A stretch of 5,082 nucleotides of DNA from Chloroflexota bacterium (lineage in GTDB: Bacteria; Chloroflexota; Anaerolineae; 4572-78; J111): assembly GCA_003695455.1 (NCBI GenBank), contig RFJF01000349.1:1-5082 (forward strand). The letters run 5' to 3'. Made by a program: the position numbers and the translations under genes. The notes beneath the pieces were generated by a model. It ran no database searches and was not told the DNA's origin. It saw only the letters and a list, made by a program, of their open reading frames with translations. Below, piece by piece: positions 1 through 5,082 of the stretch (within the stretch, counting starts at the first letter, position 1; each line of letters begins with the position of its first letter).

Positions 1-636
1 GACATTGGCTGTGGGGCCGGAAATATGATTCATCACCTCAGCAAGTACGGCCAGGTGAAAGGGCTTGAAATTGACCCGCGCCCGGTAAAGAAGGCGCGTG
101 AACGCGGTTACGATGTGGACCAATTTGACGCCACCCAGCCGATGCCGTTTGACGAAAACACTTTTGATGCCGTGACCGCGCTTGACGTAATTGAACACAA
201 CAAGGATGACATTGCCATTCTTACTGACAGCCACCGCATTTTAAAACCCGGCGGCCATATGATTGTCACTGTGCCGGCGTTTATGTGGCTGTGGACTCAC
301 AATGACGATATTAACGCCCACGTGCGCCGTTACACTGCCGGTGAACTGCGCCGGAAATTAACCCAAACCGGCTTCAAAGTGCGGCGCATTACCTACAACA
401 ACTTCTTTATATTTCCGCTGGCCGCAGCGCTGTTGCTCACGCGCCGGTCAACCGGCGCCCACGCCGAACTGGCATCCCATCACCTTGATGATGATGAATA
501 CCAGGTTGAACTGGAACCGGCTTCGCCGCTGGTAAATTCTGTGTTAACGCAGGTGGGTAAAGTTGAAGCAGGGTTGATAAAAATGGTCAGCCTGCCGGTG
601 GGTACTTCGCTGATTGCGGTGGGGCAAAAAGGCTGA
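1..636 (+). CDS. Class I SAM-dependent methyltransferase (5' end missing)
   Basis: This gene enters the window already in frame: translation from base 1 is open and begins DIGCGAGN, which is the glycine-rich SAM-binding motif I. The ATG at 25 therefore lies inside that motif and is not the start. Further landmarks in order are LEID (acidic residue binding the SAM ribose), DVIEH, LKPGG and VTVPAF, the usual Methyltransf_11/23-type Rossmann pattern. After the core comes an HVRRYTAGELRRKL segment with a Tyr/Arg-rich stretch, then a hydrophobic patch (FFIFPLAAALLL) that might contact the membrane or line a substrate pocket. 211 codons are visible; probably a few tens are missing upstream. The methyl acceptor cannot be named from the sequence; such proteins often lie beside glycosyltransferase or lipid genes, but no such neighbour is visible here. 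It ends in TGA directly against the stop of the convergent response regulator gene. Confidence 0.88.
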   Translation, partial: DIGCGAGNMIHHLSKYGQVKGLEIDPRPVKKARERGYDVDQFDATQPMPFDENTFDAVTALDVIEHNKDDIAILTDSHRILKPGGHMIVTVPAFMWLWTHNDDINAHVRRYTAGELRRKLTQTGFKVRRITYNNFFIFPLAAALLLTRRSTGAHAELASHHLDDDEYQVELEPASPLVNSVLTQVGKVEAGLIKMVSLPVGTSLIAVGQKG

Positions 637-1248
637 TTACTCGTTTTCTTTGGCCAGGTCGGTGTATTTTTTCAGGCAATCGGGGCAGAGGCCGTGGCTA
701 AAATCAACATCGGCGTGCTGGTGCAGGTAAACCTCTACCTGCTCCCAGTACCCTTCATCATTGCGGATTTTTTTGCAGTCTGCACAAATGGGCAGTAACC
801 CGCTGAGCATTTTTACCCGTTCCAGCGCAGCCTTTAATTCATCGTTCAGCTTTTGCAGTTTTTGCATATCCTCAAAACGGGCCATCGCAATAATGATGGC
901 CCGTTCGAGTTCCCGGATTTTTGGTGGTTTGACCAGATAGGCGCCGGCCCCGGCCTGACTGGCTTTCTCAATAAATTCCGGCGATTCATACGCGGTTAGT
1001 ATAACAACCGGCGTAGGGCAAACCTGAGAGATTTGACGTGCGGCCTGAATGCCATCGAGTTTTGGCATTTCAATATCCATCAAAATCACATCCGGCCTAA
1101 GCGCCTGCGCCAGTTCCACCGCCTGTTCACCATCGAGCGCGTGCCCGGCAATTACGTATCCCCGTTTTTGCAACAACCCTTTGATCATAACCGCCACCAG
1201 CGGGTCATCTTCAACAATCAAAATTTGGGTGTCTTGCGCAGGTTTCAT
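637..1248 (-). CDS. Response regulator: receiver domain plus C-terminal Cys-rich domain
   Basis: This 203-residue protein has a complete CheY-like receiver at about residues 7-123. The acidic pocket is E13-D14-D15, the phosphoacceptor is D58 (in ILMDIEMP), T85 is the switch threonine and K107 the conserved lysine, followed by Pro-Pro. A helical, probably coiled-coil linker (about 124-148) leads to LSGLLPICADCKKIRND...YWEQVEVYL...FSHGLCPDC. That tail is a recurrent module seen after receiver, PAS and GAF domains, here with CxxC (C155, C158) and CxxC (C188, C191) pairs that could bind zinc or sense redox state. There is no DNA-binding helix-turn-helix or enzymatic output domain, so a protein-interaction or relay role is more likely than direct transcription control (inference). 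No histidine kinase lies in the window. The start overlaps the stop of the upstream B3/B4 gene by 4 nt (ATGA), with GAGG 4 nt ahead of the ATG, suggesting translational coupling. It is the last gene of the minus-strand operon. Confidence 0.92.
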   Translation of the reverse strand: MKPAQDTQILIVEDDPLVAVMIKGLLQKRGYVIAGHALDGEQAVELAQALRPDVILMDIEMPKLDGIQAARQISQVCPTPVVILTAYESPEFIEKASQAGAGAYLVKPPKIRELERAIIIAMARFEDMQKLQKLNDELKAALERVKMLSGLLPICADCKKIRNDEGYWEQVEVYLHQHADVDFSHGLCPDCLKKYTDLAKENE

Positions 1249-1982
1249 TGTGCCTCGTGCGGGGACTGCGAGTTAATTTTGGCCGGCGGTGCAATATCTA
1301 ACCGGGGGGCTTGCGCTGTGAGCATCATTTGCCGGCGCGGCGCGCCCCACAAATCAGAAATATTTTGGGCCAGCGTGTTGATGAGCGCCGCCACATCAGT
1401 GGGCGCGGTTTCATGCAGCCCTTCGCTGACAATGAGTACGTGGCGGCTCTGCTCGCGCACGGTAGATTGCCGGCTCTGCCGGAACGTCCAGCGGCGGGCG
1501 TGAACATGCTGGCCGGCATCTGCAAAAATCACTTCCTGCGGGGATGGGTGTTCCACCTCACCGCTGAAGGCCAGGTAGCTTTCCTGCCCGGTTGCGTGCC
1601 GAACCTCCAAAAAACCATCTACCTGCGCCAAATCGAACACGGCTACCGGCAGGGCAAACGCCAGCGATACCGCGTTGCACAGGTCAACCAGCGGGTGCAG
1701 GCGGGGCAGGTTGTTTTCTCGTTTGAAACGGCGCAGCAACGCCTCGGCCGCCGAGCGGTACTTGGTGGGTTTCAGCCCCATTTGCGTGTAGGCGCGCCGC
1801 CACGCGGCTACTTCCGGCATTTGCGATTCGGTCTGGTGACTCAACCTGTGGCGGGCGCGCTGAAAAAACGGTTCCAGCCGGTCTCCCAATTCCACATCTG
1901 CAGATACTCCATCTACCACCAGCGTTCCTGCCGCCAGTTGAGGGTATTCTGCCCACATACGGGCAGAGTGGCAAAAATACAT
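1245..1982 (-). CDS. B3/B4 domain protein (PheRS beta-like tRNA-editing fold)
   Basis: This 245-residue protein matches the stand-alone B3/B4 family (COG3382 type), related to the editing region of the phenylalanyl-tRNA synthetase beta subunit. Recognisable blocks are WRRAYTQMGLKPTKYRSAAEALLRR (about 61-85), NLPRLHPLVDLCNAVSL (91-107), LPVAVFDL (111-118), EVIFADAG (150-157), ARRWTFRQS (162-170) and HVLIVSEGL (181-189). In PheRS the B3/B4 region hydrolyses Tyr-tRNA-Phe. Free-standing members are poorly characterised, so a trans-editing or other aminoacyl/amino-acid binding role is inference. The ATG at 1982 is chosen because GGAGG (1993-1989) sits 6 nt ahead of it; a TTG one codon upstream (1985) would leave only 3 nt. 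The last 30 or so residues are Pro/Gln/Ser-rich and probably disordered. It lies 15 nt after the sortase gene and overlaps the response regulator gene by 4 nt, in one apparent operon. Confidence 0.85.
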   Translation of the reverse strand: MYFCHSARMWAEYPQLAAGTLVVDGVSADVELGDRLEPFFQRARHRLSHQTESQMPEVAAWRRAYTQMGLKPTKYRSAAEALLRRFKRENNLPRLHPLVDLCNAVSLAFALPVAVFDLAQVDGFLEVRHATGQESYLAFSGEVEHPSPQEVIFADAGQHVHARRWTFRQSRQSTVREQSRHVLIVSEGLHETAPTDVAALINTLAQNISDLWGAPRRQMMLTAQAPRLDIAPPAKINSQSPHEAQ

Positions 1983-1988
1983 CAAGTG

Positions 1989-1993
1989 CCTCC
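1989..1993 (-). promoter_or_regulatory. Shine-Dalgarno site for the B3/B4 gene
   Basis: GGAGG on the minus strand lies in the 15-nt gap after the sortase stop codon. It is 6 nt from the ATG at 1982 but only 3 nt from the in-frame TTG at 1985. This favours the ATG as start and shortens the protein by one residue compared with the longest reading frame. Confidence 0.75.
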
Positions 1994-1997
1994 AAAA

Positions 1998-2972
1998 TCA
2001 GGGTTGTGGCACGGGTTTGGCAATCACAATGACCCGGTGGGTGTTGTTGTTGTACGGCCAGCAGGTAACCAGCGTGAGCCGTTCGTCATTAAAAGGGCCA
2101 ATCCAGCGGGCGTTGGCCCGCCGCACGGCATCCGGCTCGCCTTTGTCTTTGACAATGAATTTATCGGCCACCGCGTAATTAAACTGGTTCCCCGCTTCGT
2201 CGGTCAGGGTCAGCACATCGCCCAAATTCAGGTCAACAATGTAGCGGAAGACTTCGCCTTTGATATTGTGATGCCCGGACAGCACCACGTTTCCGCCCTG
2301 CCCCGGTAGCAGCGAATTGCTGTGCCAGCCGGCGGCGTAATCGGCCACACGCCAGACATTAACCTGTTTGCCGTTCTGGGTGATGGTTTCCCACCCAACC
2401 GGGATAACGTCGGCATCCAGTTGAATAGAATCGGCTGAAATGTGAGTCAGCGGCAGGCCGGTAGGCTGAATGGCATTCAATTGCGGCGCAGTTTCTGCCA
2501 GAATTGCCGGCGGCGGCGTTGCGGCGGATTCCGCGTTATCCGGCTCTGTTTCCTCCGAGACCACCAGCAGCGGATTGTTTGCCAGCGAGAGGGTATCATC
2601 GGCCGCTTCTGGTTCTGCGGGCGTTGGCACGGCGGTATCGGTGGGTGCAACGGTGGCCTGTGTGTTAGAAACCGGGCTAACGGTAGTGTTGGTTTTGGTG
2701 GGTGTTGCGGGTTTGGGGGTGGCCGTGGGTTGTACCGTGGTTGGGTTGGGCTGCGGCGTGAGCGTCAACTCCAGCTCTGCCAGCGACATTTGGATAATGG
2801 GGGCCGGCGGCGGTTTTAAGGCTTCGGTATACTGCTGGTAGTATATCCAGCCGCCCCAACTTATAAACGCAACCCCGCAAACCGTCAAAATCACACTGAT
2901 CCATTTTAACAGCCTTTGCCGAGTATGAAGTTTTTGAGATGGTGAGGCTGGCGGTAACTGCTTTTCGTTCAT
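1998..2972 (-). CDS. Membrane-anchored sortase with Pro/Thr-rich linker (class D/E-like)
   Basis: This 324-residue cysteine transpeptidase would attach proteins to, or cross-link them on, the outer cell surface. A short basic N-terminus (KLHTRQRLLK) is followed by one membrane segment at about residues 24-45 (WISVILTVCGVAFISWGGWIYY), giving an N-in, C-out anchor without an obvious cleavage site. Residues 70-165 are a Thr/Pro/Ala-rich, probably extended spacer. The sortase beta-barrel occupies about 177-320: GGNVVLSGHHN carries the catalytic His (H234 by position; H235 adjacent), TLVTCWP carries the nucleophile C304, and R313 in THRVIVIA is the catalytic Arg. All three catalytic residues are therefore present. 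The exact class is uncertain; the TCWPYNNNTHRV ending resembles Chloroflexota sortases. No LPXTG-type substrate is encoded in the window. An in-frame TGA directly precedes the ATG, fixing the 5' limit, but the ribosome-binding site is weak. It is the first gene of the operon with the B3/B4 and response regulator genes. Confidence 0.93.
   Translation of the reverse strand: MNEKQLPPASPSQKLHTRQRLLKWISVILTVCGVAFISWGGWIYYQQYTEALKPPPAPIIQMSLAELELTLTPQPNPTTVQPTATPKPATPTKTNTTVSPVSNTQATVAPTDTAVPTPAEPEAADDTLSLANNPLLVVSEETEPDNAESAATPPPAILAETAPQLNAIQPTGLPLTHISADSIQLDADVIPVGWETITQNGKQVNVWRVADYAAGWHSNSLLPGQGGNVVLSGHHNIKGEVFRYIVDLNLGDVLTLTDEAGNQFNYAVADKFIVKDKGEPDAVRRANARWIGPFNDERLTLVTCWPYNNNTHRVIVIAKPVPQP
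2619..2765 (-). other. Low-complexity Thr/Pro/Ala linker inside the sortase gene
   Basis: This stretch encodes residues 70-118 of the sortase, where Thr, Pro, Ala and Val dominate with repeated TP, PT and PTAT patterns. It probably forms an extended spacer that lifts the catalytic domain off the membrane and through the cell envelope. The repeats are degenerate at the DNA level, so it is not a simple tandem array. The antisense strand reads as Gly/Val-rich open frames that are by-products of this composition. Confidence 0.7.
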
Positions 2973-2991
2973 TCAGTGAGACTCGGGTTTG

Positions 2992-3022
2992 TACGGTACC
3001 AATTTGCAAATAGCGTACCGTA
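2992..3022. repeat. Nested palindrome near the start of the sortase operon transcript
   Basis: A perfect 8-bp inverted repeat, TACGGTAC at 2992-2999 and GTACCGTA at 3015-3022, encloses a perfect 10-bp palindrome, ATTTGCAAAT at 3002-3011. A further CGGTAC copy lies at 3037-3042 within the promoter spacer. The block lies just downstream of the predicted minus-strand -10, around and after the predicted transcription start near 3017. That is where a repressor operator or a 5'-UTR hairpin would sit. The regulator is unknown. Confidence 0.5.
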
Positions 3023-3023
3023 T

Positions 3024-3052
3024 ATGGTAACTTTGCCGGTACAATCTGTCAA
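3024..3052 (-). promoter_or_regulatory. Predicted sigma70-type promoter of the sortase operon
   Basis: On the minus strand a perfect -35 TTGACA (3052-3047) is followed, after a 17-nt spacer, by TACCAT (3029-3024), which matches four of six -10 consensus bases. Transcription would start near 3017, giving a 5' leader of about 45 nt before the sortase ATG at 2972. Confidence 0.65.
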
Positions 3053-3080
3053 AAAGCCAATGATCGGGGCAAAATGCTGA

Positions 3081-3109
3081 TTGACACAAATTGGCCGCTG
3101 TGCTAAACT
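3081..3109 (+). promoter_or_regulatory. Predicted sigma70-type promoter of thrS
   Basis: A perfect -35 TTGACA (3081-3086) is separated by 17 nt from the -10 TAAACT (3104-3109), which is preceded by TGC, an extended -10 element. Transcription is expected near A3116, giving a leader of about 286 nt. The -35 faces away from the -35 of the minus-strand promoter, with 28 bp between the two hexamers. Confidence 0.8.
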
Positions 3110-3330
3110 GTCTCCACAACTTATTGTACCAAATCGTTGCGCAAGACGAGTAAGCGGGCCGCAGCGTGCCAGAGAGGGATGGTCGCGGCTGAAAGCCATC
3201 CTCACCCTACCCCGCCCAAAACCCCTTGCAAGTGCACCCCGGAACGCCACGGCAAGTATGGGGGTGCCGGATGGTTCCGTTACCAACCAGGCAAGAACAA
3301 ACACCGGTAGTAATCTGGCGTTTGTTGAAC

Positions 3331-3369
3331 TTGGGTGGAACCGCGTGGAAAATTTATCCCTCGCCCCAA
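3331..3369 (+). promoter_or_regulatory. T-box antiterminator
   Basis: TTGGG (3331-3335) can pair with CCCAA (3365-3369), and GCG (3343-3345) with CGC (3362-3364). This leaves the canonical 7-nt bulge TGGAACC (3336-3342) unpaired on the 5' side. The TGGA of the bulge would bind the 3' NCCA end of uncharged tRNA-Thr. The 3' half of this helix uses bases 3362-3366 that the terminator stem also needs, so the two structures exclude each other, as in known transcriptional T-boxes. Confidence 0.85.
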
Positions 3370-3387
3370 ATTGGGTGAGGGATTTTT
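3356..3387 (+). terminator. Regulated intrinsic terminator in the thrS leader
   Basis: An 11-bp stem, 3356-3366 with 3373-3383, contains one G-U pair and a short CAAATT loop. It is followed by a T-run ending at 3387 (TTTTT from 3383). It lies only 14 nt ahead of the thrS start codon and is the off state of the T-box switch. Confidence 0.92.
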
Positions 3388-3391
3388 AGTT

Positions 3392-3396
3392 GGAGG
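3392..3396 (+). promoter_or_regulatory. Shine-Dalgarno site of thrS
   Basis: GGAGG stands 5 nt ahead of the ATG at 3402 and just past the terminator T-run. It lies outside both the terminator and the antiterminator, so control is expected at transcription rather than translation. It fixes the thrS start and therefore supports the absence of an N-terminal TGS domain. Confidence 0.85.
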
Positions 3397-3401
3397 AAAC
3401 A

Positions 3402-5082
3402 ATGAAATCAAATCAGCTTGAAAAAGACAATCTGTACAAATTGCGGCACAGCGCTGCCCACGTGATGGCGCAGGCCGTGCTGGAACTCTACCCCGAGGCC
3501 AAACTTGCCATCGGGCCGCCCATTGACACCGGCTTTTACTATGATTTTGACCTGGGAACCGGCGACGACGGCAAGCCGCGCACCTTTTCGCCGGATGACC
3601 TGACCGCCATTGAAAAACGGATGCGCCAGATTATCGGCGGCAAGCATACCTTCAACTACCGTGAGGTATCTGCCGATGAAGCCCGCCAACTGTTCAGCAA
3701 CCAACCCTACAAGCTGGAACTGATTGACGGGCTGGCTGCCGGCGGCATTGACGAATACGGCAATGAAACCGACGAAGCGCCGGTCATCAGCACCTACAAG
3801 CACGATACATTTGAAGACCTGTGCCGCGGGCCGCACGTGGAGCACACCGGCAAAATTCCGTCCGACGGCTTTAAACTGATGACCGTAGCCGGCGCGTACT
3901 GGCGCGGCGACGAAGCCAACCCTATGCTGCAACGCATTTACGGCACGGCCTGGCCCAACAAAAAGCAGCTCAAAAAATATCTGGATATGCTGGAAGAGGC
4001 CAAAAAGCGAGACCACCGCAAGCTGGGCAAAGAGCTTGAAATTTTTACCTTTGACGATGAAGTTGGCCCCGGCCTGCCGCTGTGGCTGCCCAACGGCGGC
4101 ATTTTGATTGATGAACTGGAAAAGCTGGCCAAGGAAATTGAAGAAGCGCACAACTACGACCGCGTTCGCTCTCCGCACCTGACCAAAGAGGATTTGTTTT
4201 TGCGCAGCGGCCACCTGCCCTACTACGAGGAAAGCATGTACCCGCCCATGGAAATGGAGGGCGTGCGCTACTTCATCAAGCCGATGAACTGCCCCTTTCA
4301 CCACAAAATTTTCAGCGCCCTGCCGCGCAGCTACCGCGACCTGCCCGTAAAACTGGCCGAATACGGCACCTGCTACCGCTATGAAAAATCCGGCGAACTG
4401 TTCGGCCTGATGCGGGTGCGCAGTATGCAAATGAACGACGCCCACATTTACTGCTCAGAAGCGCAGTTTGAAGAAGAGTTTATGGACGTCATTGGCATGT
4501 ATCTGGAATATTTCAAGATTTTTGAAATTGACCAGTACGTGATGCGGCTCAGCACCCACCACAAAAAAGGGCTGGGCAAAAAATATGTGGATAACGAACG
4601 GCTGTGGCTGAAAACCGAAGAAATGGTGCGCCGGGCAATGGATAACGGCGGTGTGGAGTATGTGGAAGTGCCGGATGAAGCGGCCTTTTACGGCCCCAAA
4701 ATTGATGTGCAGGTCTGGAGTGCCATTGGTCGCGAGTTCACCCTGGCAACCAACCAGGTTGATTTTGCCGTGCCGGAACGCTTCAACCTCTCCTTCATCA
4801 ACTCTGCCGGCCAGCATGAAACCCCGCTCTGCATTCACCGTGCGCCGCTCAGCACCCACGAGCGAATGATTGGCTTTTTGATTGAACACTACGCCGGCAA
4901 GTTCCCGGTGTGGCTCAGCCCGGAACAGGCCCGCATTGTGCCCATCACCGAAGCGCACCACGAGTACGCCGTGCAGTTGCAAAAACGGTTGCGCGCCGCC
5001 GGCATCCGGGCCAAAGCCGATTTAGGCCCGGACCGGATGAACGCCAAAATCCGGCAGGCACAGTTGATGCAGGTCCCGTACC
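3402..5082 (+). CDS. thrS: Threonine--tRNA ligase lacking the TGS domain (3' end missing)
   Basis: ThrRS charges tRNA-Thr with threonine in the cytoplasm and clears Ser-tRNA-Thr. The visible 560 codons are open to the window end. The protein starts almost at once with the editing (N2) domain: HxxxH at H16/H20 and CxxxH at C141/H145 (in DLCRGPHV), both intact. The usual N-terminal TGS domain of about 60 residues is absent. The class II catalytic core follows: motif 1 region PGLPLWLPNGG (223-233), KPMNCPFHH (293-301), motif 2 region GTCYRYEKSG...LMRVR (322-340) and motif 3 region HRAPLSTHERMIGFL (479-493). The three zinc ligands are C297, H348 and H479. From about residue 501 (FPVWLSPEQARIVPI) the anticodon-binding domain begins and is cut at the window edge. 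About 20-40 residues are probably missing. It is expressed from its own promoter through a T-box leader. Confidence 0.97.
   Translation, partial: MKSNQLEKDNLYKLRHSAAHVMAQAVLELYPEAKLAIGPPIDTGFYYDFDLGTGDDGKPRTFSPDDLTAIEKRMRQIIGGKHTFNYREVSADEARQLFSNQPYKLELIDGLAAGGIDEYGNETDEAPVISTYKHDTFEDLCRGPHVEHTGKIPSDGFKLMTVAGAYWRGDEANPMLQRIYGTAWPNKKQLKKYLDMLEEAKKRDHRKLGKELEIFTFDDEVGPGLPLWLPNGGILIDELEKLAKEIEEAHNYDRVRSPHLTKEDLFLRSGHLPYYEESMYPPMEMEGVRYFIKPMNCPFHHKIFSALPRSYRDLPVKLAEYGTCYRYEKSGELFGLMRVRSMQMNDAHIYCSEAQFEEEFMDVIGMYLEYFKIFEIDQYVMRLSTHHKKGLGKKYVDNERLWLKTEEMVRRAMDNGGVEYVEVPDEAAFYGPKIDVQVWSAIGREFTLATNQVDFAVPERFNLSFINSAGQHETPLCIHRAPLSTHERMIGFLIEHYAGKFPVWLSPEQARIVPITEAHHEYAVQLQKRLRAAGIRAKADLGPDRMNAKIRQAQLMQVPY

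Larger units (their letters stand above)
3116..3387 (+). ncRNA. T-box riboswitch leader of thrS
   Basis: This leader senses the charging of tRNA-Thr. Stem I: GCAAG 3141-3145 pairs with CTTGC 3225-3229, then an internal loop with AGTA at 3149-3152 on one side and ACC at 3221-3223 (candidate Thr specifier, after AAA) on the other, then GCGGG 3154-3158 with CCCGC 3211-3215. An AGAGAG bulge (3171-3176) precedes the distal stem GGATGG 3177-3182 / CCATCC 3196-3201. Stem II is GCACCCC 3234-3240 / GGGGTGC 3261-3267. A IIA/B pseudoknot follows: CGG 3268-3270 with CCG 3277-3279, and TGGTT 3272-3276 with AACCA 3285-3289. Stem III is AACAAAC 3296-3302 / GTTTGTT 3320-3326. The hallmark T-box GGGTGGAACCGCG lies at 3333-3345, then a terminator. 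The T-box element and terminator are near certain; Stem I pairing was drawn by hand and its details are less sure. Confidence 0.93.

Noticed and set aside
25..27. ATG at 25 as the methyltransferase start
   Set aside because: The frame is open to base 1 and encodes the essential SAM-binding motif I upstream of this ATG, so the gene begins before the window.
441..458. Perfect 8-bp inverted repeat GCGCCGGT-CA-ACCGGCGC inside the methyltransferase gene
   Set aside because: The 2-nt loop is too tight for a clean hairpin, no T-run follows and it is within coding sequence; it is probably a by-product of GC-rich codons.
1311..2309. 332-codon open frame on the plus strand across the B3/B4 and sortase genes
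   Set aside because: It runs antisense through two convincing genes, is rich in Arg/Gln/His/Val and has no recognisable domain.
2442..2841. Gly/Val-rich open frames on the plus strand
   Set aside because: They are the antisense reading of the Thr/Pro/Ala linker of the sortase and owe their composition to it.
2969..3389. Open frames of 111 (-) and 102 (+) codons across the thrS leader
   Set aside because: The region is explained by promoters and a structured T-box RNA; neither frame has a convincing ribosome-binding site or protein family signature.
3408..4445. 345-codon open frame on the minus strand opposite thrS
   Set aside because: It lies wholly antisense to the clearly recognised thrS reading frame, is rich in Phe/Val/Ala/Gly by composition and shows no family motif. 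The same holds for the antisense frame at 4455-4982.
1..5082. Mobile element, CRISPR array, toxin-antitoxin or defence system
   Set aside because: No transposase or integrase motifs, terminal inverted repeats, regularly spaced repeats or defence-type domains were seen on either strand.

Overview
The window has the look of a chromosomal segment from a Chloroflexota bacterium, most like the Anaerolineae and relatives. This is an inference from gene types: a threonyl-tRNA synthetase without a TGS domain controlled by a T-box leader, a Chloroflexota-style sortase with a long Pro/Thr linker, and a receiver protein with a Cys-rich tail. Base composition and codon use look even across the window. 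I see no sign of a mobile element, prophage, CRISPR array or tRNA gene.

Layout, left to right. Bases 1-636 (+) hold the 3' part of a class I SAM-dependent methyltransferase gene. Its stop codon abuts the stop codon of a convergent three-gene unit on the minus strand. Read in its own direction, that unit starts at 2972 and runs sortase (2972-1998), B3/B4 domain protein (1982-1245), response regulator (1248-637). The sortase and B3/B4 genes are 15 nt apart with a strong Shine-Dalgarno site between them, and the last two genes overlap by 4 nt (ATGA), so the three are probably co-transcribed.

The 429-base gap at 2973-3401 is dense with control signals. Two sigma70-type promoters lie back to back: a minus-strand one for the sortase operon (-35 3047-3052, -10 3024-3029) and a plus-strand one for thrS (-35 3081-3086, -10 3104-3109). 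Just downstream of the minus-strand -10 is a nested palindrome that could be an operator. The plus-strand transcript carries a roughly 286-nt leader that I read as a full-length T-box riboswitch. It has a Stem I with a possible ACC (Thr) specifier, a Stem II hairpin, a IIA/B pseudoknot, Stem III, the T-box sequence with its 7-nt bulge, and a terminator that excludes the antiterminator.

Bases 3402 to the window end hold the first 560 codons of thrS. The protein starts directly at the editing domain, followed by the catalytic core with all three zinc ligands and the beginning of the anticodon-binding domain. In the expected circuit, uncharged tRNA-Thr stabilises the antiterminator and switches thrS on. 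The divergent operon encodes a surface transpeptidase, a protein related to the tRNA-binding/editing region of PheRS beta, and a signalling protein. No shared pathway for those three can be proved from this window.
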